Below are positions 55,201 through 64,000 of a stretch of 64,000 nt of DNA, piece after piece. How positions within the stretch are numbered: position 1 is the stretch's first letter; each line of letters starts with the position of its first letter. Source of the DNA: Cranoglanis bouderius (taxonomy: Eukaryota > Chordata > Actinopteri > Siluriformes > Cranoglanididae); NCBI GenBank assembly GCA_023630585.1, contig CM042540.1:15164574-15228573 (forward strand), given 5' to 3'. The translations under genes and the position numbers were made by a program. The notes below the pieces were generated by a model, which was not told the DNA's origin, did not search any database, and was given only the letters and a program-made list of their open reading frames with translations.

Positions 55201-58200
55201 TACACTCATCACAGGCCCAGTGGAGGTAAGTTCAGGAGGGAGGTCTGAGCCACAGTATCTATAGCAACCATTAGAGAGCGATTTTATTTGATTTTATCTA
55301 GCAGAATAATCAGAGGCAGTTGGTATAAATGGTCTAGCTAGATAACATAACAGTACCGGCAACGGCTGTAAGGAAAACAATCTACAGAATGGTATGAAGA
55401 GGTGAGACTGAAACTGATTTCTTTCTAGCCCAGACTAGATTCATACAGTGAAAAGTGAAATGCACTCTAGATTTCATCTCCATTTGGGCTGAAACGTTTC
55501 AGCTTGCTTTGTTGACACAAGCTGCATGTGAAATAAAAATAAAATTAGATAGTATTTTTGTTTTCAAGCACCTGTGCTGTTCTGGTGCTGGTAAGAAGAA
55601 ATGTGAAAACTAAGCAGCAATTTAGAGAAGACATTCTCACCTGCCTAGGATATTGCTGTCTCCAGTGTTGCTACTATCATGAACCTCAACATAGTCAAAC
55701 TCACAGGCATCTTGAGTCTCCAGGCTGAAGTTGTGGAAACTCAGTTGGATAACTTGTCCTTTTTCTGCGGATATATGCCACGTACACCGCTGAGAAAGTG
55801 CAGCAGAGATATATGGATAAGACTAAGACCCCATTTACAGCTGGACATTTCATGTGACTTGTATTTGAATGGTTTTTTGATAAGATTTTAACGCCTTTAC
55901 AGTTGTAGTCAAAATGCATCTCCAGTCGCTTGTGCGTTAATATGCTAAACAGCTAACTATATTCAAACACCATCTTTGTGGTGTTCCTCCTTTTTGCTGT
56001 TTTCCTTGCTTCCATCAAATAAAAGGTTATTTCTGAATTCAGAGTAGTATTTTAATAACCGATTAAGGTACTGTATTAGTTGATTATTTGTTCTCATCAA
56101 CTAGTTTGCTGAAAGTGGCACTTACCTGCTGGTGAGGATAAGGCATTGGATGATTTGGACTGGACAGTGAGCCACTTGGACCTGTCTTTTCACCACCACA
56201 GTCTGTGCAGCAATATAATAATTAGGAGAGACAGAATTATTCATTTCATGTGAAAGGCCAACAAGCCACTCTCCTACTTCATAGTGCATAGTACAGTTAA
56301 CCATGAATTAATTAATGTGTGAATTTAGAGCTCCTACCCTTGTGTTTGTGGCTGCAGTTGGCCTCATCTGTCTGGTCCTGACAGTTTAACTGGCTGTCAC
56401 ACACAGACACAGGCAACAGGCAACGGCCACCATCGCACATAAACTCCTCTGTAGAGCAGCTTTCTAACAGCAAATACCACACATACCAAGAATAATTATC
56501 CAAAAGTGAATCCCATTGGTCTTATTTATTTATGCTATTTTTATACAACAAAACTTGTCACTAACAATCACACCTTTTGGACTGTAGTCACCCTCATATG
56601 CAGCTATTAATACTGCTTCATGATTTTATGTAATTGACATAGTCCATTTGCTCAGCTTTGGACAATTACACCAAAGTAACTGGAGTGGTGAGTAGTTGGT
56701 GTGTACTGTATTGTGTCTGGCGTATCTTGTTTATTTACTGTATTATGCTGGCCTTGCTGCTTTTATTGGAAGTGTACTTTTACACTCTTGTGTTACACTT
56801 ATTGAACAGTTTTGCACTTTATGTAGTTCTGTGTACAGCATTCCTGCATTAGAGTATACTGTATGTTTCATTTAATGCACATCCAGGGTTCTGTCAGTAG
56901 CAATATACCTCAGTAGAAGAAGGCATAATACTCCAATATCAGACATGAATCATTCTCTAAATGTAAGAGATACACATCTTAGGGCCACAACTTTTCATTT
57001 TCTCCATTTTCATGGAAATATTTTGGACTGATAGAGTTCAGACACTACTTACAAGACAACATATAAGACATTACGCTATAACATAAAGTACACTTACTTT
57101 GCCATGGAAGAATGGCGCGATACTGTGCGATGAAGCCGTTGCCCCCTATACTGCTATCAGATCGGAATGAAATCCACACAGTGCTGCTGTTAGTGTTCAC
57201 AGTGGGTGGAGCCACATTACCACAGAACCTAGGGGTAGAGATACCTTAATGTTACTAATTTGTAGCCTTATTCCAATTAATCAATATTTGTATTGATTTG
57301 CACTTGTATTTGCTCCGTTTATGTGTGAGATTTAATAATGTTATGTTATTAGTTAATATAGTCACATTTTTGGAGATATTTGGAGATCTATTTGTGTTGC
57401 AAGGATGTTCAGTATGAGTATATTGTGAATATTAGTCCTAGGACAAGCACATTACAGTGTTTATGTTTACAGCAGCAGTTCTTGAGAGTTGGGTATAAAT
57501 AGTTTTTGGTAATCTTATGGAGACAAGCAAGACAAGCACCTGGTGACAGCGGTATTATGCTCTCCCTCTCCTCTAAGCTCCAGCCAATCAAAAAGGCATG
57601 GTACTGGTCCTTCAATGGCCAGGGAGGATATGTAGAGCTGGACCAGAGATGGGGGAGACATCCTGATCACCCACACACACATGGAGTCAGGAGGGTATGG
57701 GCCTGGATAGTTGGGGGAGCTGATAGTTCCCTCTGATTCAGTCAGGACCCCTCCACATTCTGGAAGAGGGGAGGTTCAAATGACAGAAGTGACTGAACTT
57801 TAAATGATCCTGAAAGTGACAAGTCTTTTGTTTATAAAATAAAACATTAAAAAGGCCACAAATGTACTTGTATATGGGATGTGCTCATGCTCAAGGTGTG
57901 GCAAGGGTGAGCTGTATTCAGGAAGAGGAATAGTGGGATTTGTGACAAGACTTTGCTGAACGCTGTCTCCACTCCAGGAGTTTAGAGACAGCACTCTTTC
58001 TTCAGCAGGGTCTTGATTCATATCTGTGAAAAGGACACAAATAAAAGTAACTTTAAAAAAATAATAATAATAATAATTAAAAACTCTATACAAACACCTC
58101 TCTGCACAGACAAATAGCTTGGCATTACAATAGACCAAAAGCAATTAATTAGTAAGTCGTTTTTGTTGCATCCCATTGACCGAACTGCTTTACAATACCT

Positions 58201-60020
58201 GAATCATCACTGTTTGTATAAGATGCCACTATACAGTCTACACAGCAGTAATAGGCAGCTACAGATGAGGTGATAATCAAATCATTAGCATCAACATTTA
58301 TGCATTGTACAGTAAACACCATAAAAAAATCTGTAATTATTTGGTCCACATAAAGTACTATTGGGCTTAATTTTGAATTGAAAAATCCTAACTGTTGTGA
58401 AGCCAAAAGAAATGCCGTAACCAGAAGTCATTTGGAAACTCTCTGAGAGATCTGCATCATTAATGCAATAAGAGTACGAGTGCTGCTCACTCACGTATGA
58501 GAACAAGTGCTAGCGCGAGTCCCAGGACAGCCAACAATAACAGCGCAGCTGCTGAAAACACCAGTGCTCCCCAGCTACACCACTGTCTCCTCACACAGAC
58601 CACACACAGTCCAAACACACTGCCGCCTCCTGCAATACCACAGTGAGAAGAGTGAGGACAGATGCTAACCAATACTAATTAAATTAATCATTGTAAAATC
58701 TTTTATGATCTGAATCAGGTGTGTCAGAGCAGGAAGTAGAAAATGCACATTGCATGAGATCCTACAGGTCACAATTGTACACATAAGAAAATATCATTGC
58801 ATTTCCTGGCAAATATACACTATGATACAAAATTGTTGGGGGTCCTTCTTTTAGATTTAAAATGCTCATACCTTTGTGTGAAAATAAATATGTTATGTAT
58901 TTTATGTACTTTCTGACAACTCCCCTAATTTCATCAGTACTGAAACAAGCCTTGCTCAATCCCAGGCATTGGAACAATTCATAACCTTGTTATCTTACTG
59001 TATTTTTTCCAGAAAAGTATATAATGTGGTAGTGATCTTAACATATCAGTTGTGACCTAAACTTTACAACACCTGCTCCCTTTCAGACAAGTCAGATATA
59101 CTTAAATCTTCTATCTTGCTTTTGCCTTTCATTTCGTTCCTTTCTTTCTGTAGATTTTTTTTTTTTTTGTATTATGTTGGCTAATATTATATTCTTTCTG
59201 ATCCTTTGTACATATTTATGAAATCTTTCTGCTTTGCTCTTGGGCATGTTTTCAAAATCTTCCTTTGGTAGTGACAAATGTTTCAGTTTTAACTGTTTCA
59301 ATTGTGATAATTCAAGCTAATTTAGCATTCTAAAGATGTGTGCATAGGGGAAAACTAGTCATTGATTTTGATAGGTAGTGACATGTTTTAAAATCACATC
59401 CAGAGTTTCTGACTTTGAAACAATTTTATTTTCATATGTTTTAGGACATCTACTAAGGCATGTACTTGCCATGTGGTCTAGATGGAGGAAAATGATTAAT
59501 ATTTATTTCTTGAGCCTAGCCCAGGGAACTCGGGGCACAAAGCGGGGGACACCATGGACTAGGTGCCAACCCATTGCAGGGCACAATCACACACACATCC
59601 ATACACTACAGACAATTTGGAAATGCCAATCAGCCTACAACACACGTCTTTGGAAACTGTGTGTACACATGGTGGAGGAGGGGTAATAGTAACAGTCATT
59701 TTTCTAAATTAAAACAAAAAATAAGGCTGGTGGGTTGTGCACCACTTCTTTAGAAATTTCCCATAAAAATGCTAAGGGATACTTACGAGTTGTAGGACTG
59801 TTGATGGGTTCTGAGGATATGGCAACCTTAAATACTTTGATTTCATCATGCTCATTATCTGGTTCGAATGCTGGATTGCAAAATACATTCTGGGAAGGTT
59901 AAAAGGCAAAGATCACTGTGATCACTGTTTATGCTTCTGAGATGTAGCTTCTATATTTTTGACTTTTTTTCTTACCTTGTACAAATCTGAGCCATGGATG
60001 GATGTTTCAGGGTCTGCCAT
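52240..60020 (-). CDS. mfrp: Membrane frizzled-related protein (MFRP)
   Basis: MFRP is a type II membrane glycoprotein of the retinal pigment epithelium and ciliary body that influences eye growth. Thirteen exons (59976-60020, 59787-59889, 58495-58629, 57868-58023, 57540-57759, 57098-57228, 56338-56463, 56126-56202, 55641-55789, 55128-55258, 54698-54832, 52548-52675, 52240-52464) total 1761 nt (586 aa; human 579). The order is a short cytoplasmic N-terminus, then a transmembrane helix at about 68-93 (WGALVFSAAALLLLAVLGLA). Next come CUB1 (147-263; CGGVLTESEGTISSPNYPGP), LDLa1 (264-305; FMCDGGRCL...CDSQLNCQDQTDEANC) and CUB2 (306-424). LDLa2 (425-469; CDGWNDCEDGSDEQNC) and a C-terminal frizzled CRD (472-586; CEPIQVEMCQGLSYNLTSFP...) complete it. 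Domain order and length match MFRP and no other CUB/LDLa family. The SINE-rich Tc1 derivative lies in its 12th coding-frame gap, between the LDLa2 and frizzled exons. Confidence 0.95.
53276..53430 (+). repeat. tRNA-related SINE copy
   Basis: It contains GAGTTCAAATCCCAGCAC, which resembles a pol III B box (GGTTCGAATCC). GCCCTTGAACAAGGCCCTTA and CTCTGGATAAGGGCATCTGC follow. A reverse-oriented copy lies at 53706-53895. Confidence 0.72.
53706..53895 (-). repeat. tRNA-related SINE copy, inverted
   Basis: Reads in reverse the same repeat as 53276-53430 (CAGATGCTCTTACCCAGAGC, AAGGGCCTTGATCAAGGGCC, GGGTTTGAACTCATGATC). A third tail-like piece lies at 53020-53085. Confidence 0.72.
59511..59690 (+). 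repeat. Interspersed repeat copy
   Basis: It contains CCCAGGGAACTCGGGGCACA and GCCAACCCATTGCAGGGCAC, matching the repeat at 22665-22978. It lies in an mfrp intron. Confidence 0.72.
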
Positions 60021-60366
60021 TTTCCAATTCCAACAAGACTTTTGACATTATTTGTGGCTGCTTTCATCCATAAAATAGAACGGAAATGTGCAGCAGGGTA
60101 TGATCTGCACAGAAATGTGCAAATGCATGTTTTAAGTAGAGCAGATATATTAGAGCAGATGAAGAGACTGATGCGCAGGAGTGCAGTTTTTCAGTAGTTG
60201 ATTACTCACCATGCTGAAGTTGTTCCTGTTTTAGTGTGGGTGAGAACCAAGTATCCCCATCTGAATTCTTCACAAAGCCAAGTCAGCTGAGAGGACTGAG
60301 CAGGTCAAGAAGAGGGAGGGGATTTAGGGTCATTTGGGGCACTAAAATTCCTACTAATGAGCCGAA

Positions 60367-60416
<50 letters not shown>

Positions 60417-60823
60417 ACACATGATATCAAGGCATAATGCCTGGTGTTCACCATGTGCTTGAAATAGCACTTATTTACTTCATTATTATTACTATTATTA
60501 TTCTTGCTGTCCTATCATTCATCTAACAGAGATTTAGCTTAATGATATTCTTAATTCCTGACCTATTGAATGGGCTAAAAAGCACTGTATCACAAACTGA
60601 GCAGAAGTTATGTTTTCTGTAAAGTGAAAGTGATGTTGTACCCCCCCTCCCCTGCACCCCCAAGAGTTGTTCAAATATTTATTTCTGCATTTCCCATTAT
60701 ACTTTGTTACTCAATCCCATTTTCCCCTTAGAAGTTAATGTGTAATCACTCATCAAACACACTTGTATACAAATCTCTGTCAGTGCAGTCCACAGCTGAA
60801 ACTGAGGTTTAATGATCGGGTTC
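60021..60823. promoter_or_regulatory. Divergent intergenic region, mfrp and factor B-like gene
   Basis: About 800 bp separate the two start codons on opposite strands. The region must contain both 5' UTRs and promoters, unless more distant non-coding exons exist. A (CA)n tract occupies 60369-60414. I do not assign a TATA box or specific factor sites. Confidence 0.5.
60369..60414. repeat. (CA)n microsatellite
   Basis: About 23 CA units between the divergent starts of mfrp and the factor B-like gene. Confidence 0.95.
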
Positions 60824-63800
60824 ATGATGCACTTCACCACTGTCTGTCTTTTAAGTTTTGCTCTTTACATTTCCATTGCTAAAGGTAAGTGCTGCAGTTG
60901 TACGCTACTATCGGTGCTAGAAAAACTTATGAAAGTCTGGAAACCTTAATTTTTTTATTTTGCTTTTGTTAATTGCAAATATGTGTCACAAAACTGTATC
61001 AGATTTAAGGTAGCAGTAGAAAGGCTAGGGACCAGTAGTACATTATTTTAAACTACAGATTTAATGTACTGTTTCTCTAATTTATGATGGACTTTTAAGG
61101 TTTCCATTTGACAATGGTGACATTTTCAATTACAGCCTTTAAAAAATTATTCATTAGTCTGTACCCATCAACTACTGCAAAATATATAATTATACATAAT
61201 AATAATTTTTTAAAAATCCATAATCCAAAATGTAAATAAAATCACTGGGGATATAACTTAGCACATATACAAATAATAAACAAGTGCTAATGATTATAAA
61301 ATATCATAATATCTGATTACTTTCAGTTCAGGCAGAAGACGACTATGACTATGACTATGACGATCAAAAGTGCAGTATGACAGAATCCATTATTGGAGGT
61401 ACAGTAAAATACTCCAAAGATGGCGCTGTGGGGAGTGAGGTAACCTACTACTGCAAAGATGGATTTAAACCCTACCCAATCTTCAAAAAAACCTGCAACT
61501 CTAAAGGAAAATGGGAGCCAGAAATATCCAGGGTGATATGTGAAGGTCAGATGGTTATAGATGATTATAGAGTATTACAATGTGTTTGCTGTTTACATTT
61601 ACACTTTTTGTGTGTGTGTAAATTTTCGTTTTAAAAAAATCTTACATGCAATGGTGGCTCATTTTAGAAGAATCAGATTATGATGATATTGAGGAGCCCC
61701 AAAAGAACTGCTCTGTGGCAGAGATGATAAAGAGAGGAAGTGTTTCCTACTCCAACAAAGGCTTGGAAGGCAGTGTGCTGACATACCACTGTGATATTGG
61801 ATATTACCCTTATCCAGTCAGCATGAGAGTTTGTAACTCTAGAGGGGAGTGGTCAATCATGGTACTGCCTAATGGCAAGACAGTGTCTACTGCCATATGC
61901 AAAGGTAAGCTATTAAATATGTCTTATAGTGTAAGACCATGATTCTGAAAATTCAAATAAGAGTTATGACTGGGTTTGATGCATTCTCTTTGGATAACTG
62001 CTTTAATCTTTCTCACATTTTCAGACATTCTTTGCCCAGCACAGCTTCAGCTGGATAATGGCCAGTTTTGGCCCAAGAAACAGTGGTTTAAGATTCGAGA
62101 AGAGCAGGAATTCTCATGCAGGGAGGGTTTGACCTTGTTAGGTTCAGCCAAGCGAAACTGCACTGAATGGGGCCACTGGACTGGTACCCTTCCAGTGTGC
62201 ATTGATCAAAGTAAGCATCCACTAGCTCTTTGATTTATAATGTATACAAGACAAGTACAGTCATGTAGATACTCTTTTCTAAATGTGTCATTATGTAGAA
62301 ACAAATCATTTTGAAAAAAAATCTATTTCAATCAAGCAATATAGTATACTGTGGTGTTTATAGAAACTTAGTTTAGCCATACATGCATATAATGATGTAC
62401 TTATACAGATTTACTGTATAAGCATGTAATGGCCATGCATGCAAGTCTTTTTCAGTAATTGTGAGTTTAGAGCCTTTGAGACTTTGTACCAATCCTTCAA
62501 ACTGTCATGCAAATATACAATAGTTTAAAAGTATGTAGACACTCTTATAATTAATGTTCAGCCATGTCAGCCCCAAACATTGTTAACAAGTGTGTGACAT
62601 CAGACATGCAGCCATGCAATCTCTACAGATTGTCCACTGCTAGAGTTTCCCTGTCAACTGTAAGTGTTGTTACTGTGAAGTGATCATTTCTAGGAACAAC
62701 AATTTCTCAGCCACAATGGACTAGGTCACACAAGCTCACAGAACGGGAGTTATTTCCATGGCACAACACCAAGTGTTGATTGATGATGTGTAGTTCACTG
62801 TCATTGGACTCTGAAGGAATGGAAACATGTGAATTACTTCAGGCAGTTTGACAGACAAATCTGGGTTTGGTGGATACCAGGAGAACACTACTTGCCCATA
62901 TGCATATTGTCAGATGGAAGAGGAATATTGGCCTGGGTCTTCAGTTTTCTGATTTGACCTGGGACCCTTAACTCCACTGAAGGAAAATCTTATGCATACA
63001 GTGACATTCAAGAGATTTGTGTGCTTCTAATTTTGTGGCAGCAGTTTGGGGAAGGCCTTTTCCTGTTTCAGCTTTGGTGTAGAAGAACCTGACAGGTCTG
63101 CACAGAGCACTTCAACCAGATCAAACACCTACTGGATGAACTGCATCACTGACTTTGAGCCATATAGTGGGCTACTTGCATTCAATGATGAAATATTTCC
63201 ATTTTGAAATAGTGTGACTCACATTTATGACAATACAGTGAGGCAGCAGTCTTTCTTTCAGGTTTCTCTAACTATTAGTCCTATACAAATTATACTGTAT
63301 ATAAAATAGGTATTTTCTTAAGTTGAAGTTGTGTATGCATGACAAAGCATACAGTATGAAACCTTTCTCCAGTTTGCTAGATTTGTTTTATTTATTTTTT
63401 ATTTTTTGCAAATATTTTTGCATATCTGATGAACATCATTGGCGTTCATCTGCGGGAGCTTTTGCACACACTGACTGACTGACTGGAAACACAGGAGCAG
63501 TATTAGGAACAACAGGGAAGTTTTTGTGCAATAAGCCCATTGTACTGTATATTTGTTTTATAGTAATTTGGCAGTAAGAAATATTAGATCAATTCAACTA
63601 TATTCAAGATTATTTAATTTATATATATTTTTTTGCAGTGTATTGCTCAACATCAGTGCCCAAGCTCACTATACATCTTGTGACTTAATGGAAACAAATC
63701 TTTGCATCCATGTTCCAAAATCCAGTGGATCCAGTTTTTCCAGAAAAACAGAGGCCGTTATAGCAGTGTAGAAGAGCAGCTCCATTTTAATGCCCATGGT

Positions 63801-64000
63801 TTTTCAATGAGATCTTCAGTCAGCACATATGAATGTGATATTCATGTGTCCACATACTTTTTTTGTCCCTGTAGTGTATGTGTGGGAACTATGAATTGAT
63901 TTGGTTGTTATGCGACACTATAATCTGATGCCCAAGATAGTATAAGAAGGTACTGAGCACCTTTTATTTTCCAGCTGATGGCTGCAGAGATCCAGGGATT
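60824..64000 (+). CDS. cfb: Complement factor B/C2-like, 5' part
   Basis: Factor B is a secreted complement zymogen that joins C3b to form the alternative-pathway C3 convertase; C2 is its classical-pathway relative. Visible exons are 60824-60884, 61327-61545, 61668-61904, 62025-62210 and 63975 onward, all joined in phase 1. Exon 1 is a signal peptide (MMHFTTVCLLSFALYISIA). Exons 2 and 3 each carry an acidic linker (EDDYDYDYDD; EESDYDDIEEP) and one CCP/sushi module. Exon 4 is a CCP module (CPAQLQLDNGQFWPKKQWF...GSAKRNCTEWGHWTGTLPVC) matching CCP2 of mammalian factor B. The last bases start another module with DGCRDPGI, matching the start of mammalian CCP3. The von Willebrand A and serine protease domains would lie beyond the window. 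Factor B and C2 cannot be told apart from this part. Confidence 0.88.
62523..63880. mobile_element. Decayed Tc1-like derivative in factor B-like intron 4
   Basis: The left sequence GTTTAAAAGTATGTAGACAC and the right GTGTCCACATACTTTTT...TAGTGTATG are diverged copies of the ends seen at 7933. Internal stretches (ACTCCACTGAAGGAAAATCTTATGCATACAG; GTCTGCACAGAGCACTTC, in two blocks) resemble the internal remnants of the other derivatives. Boundaries are approximate. Confidence 0.55.

Overview
This is a vertebrate nuclear window, almost certainly from a teleost fish. The genes are intron-rich with GT-AG splice sites, (TA)n and (CA)n microsatellites are dense, and there are several Tc1/mariner families, tRNA-type SINEs and small LTR remnants. 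A catfish or other ostariophysan is plausible from the repeat style, but that is an inference. All exon limits were read by eye from splice sites. For each gene the exon lengths and phases add up to an open frame, which is the main internal check; single-base errors are still possible.

Layout, left to right. rnf168 (-, 836-5766) encodes a RING E3 ligase of the DNA double-strand-break response. 5767-10183 is non-coding and holds a Tc1 deletion derivative and an 832-bp solo LTR. ano7 (-, 10184-24393) is a 23-exon anoctamin gene carrying two nearly full-length Tc1-type transposons and another Tc1 deletion derivative in its introns. A four-exon CYTH-domain gene (+, 27394-29004) is of the bacterial CyaB (class IV adenylate cyclase-like) type. 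Two tandem secreted C1q-domain genes follow (-, 29417-30896 and 33340-34567). 34568-38790 holds a decayed Tc1 element with a 424-bp solo LTR inserted in it. A nine-exon TRIM gene (-, 38791-45007) has RING, B-box, coiled coil and a split B30.2 domain, with another Tc1 in an intron. nudt8 (+, 48320-51062) encodes a mitochondrial Nudix hydrolase with a long N-terminal extension. mfrp (-, 52240-60020) encodes a type II membrane protein with CUB-LDLa-CUB-LDLa-Frizzled domains. A complement factor B/C2-like gene (+, from 60824) runs off the right edge.

Gene relations. The CYTH gene and the first C1q gene are tail to tail, as are nudt8 and mfrp. mfrp and the factor B gene are head to head, with about 0.8 kb between start codons. 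rnf168, the TRIM gene, the C1q genes and factor B all have possible links to ubiquitin signalling or innate immunity, but nothing in the sequence shows that they act as one system. I found no operon-like or clearly new biological system. The most interesting points are the CyaB-like CYTH gene, the apparent extra CCP module in factor B, the nudt8 N-terminal extension, the unusual TRIM linker and split B30.2, and the nested mobile elements with readable target-site duplications.
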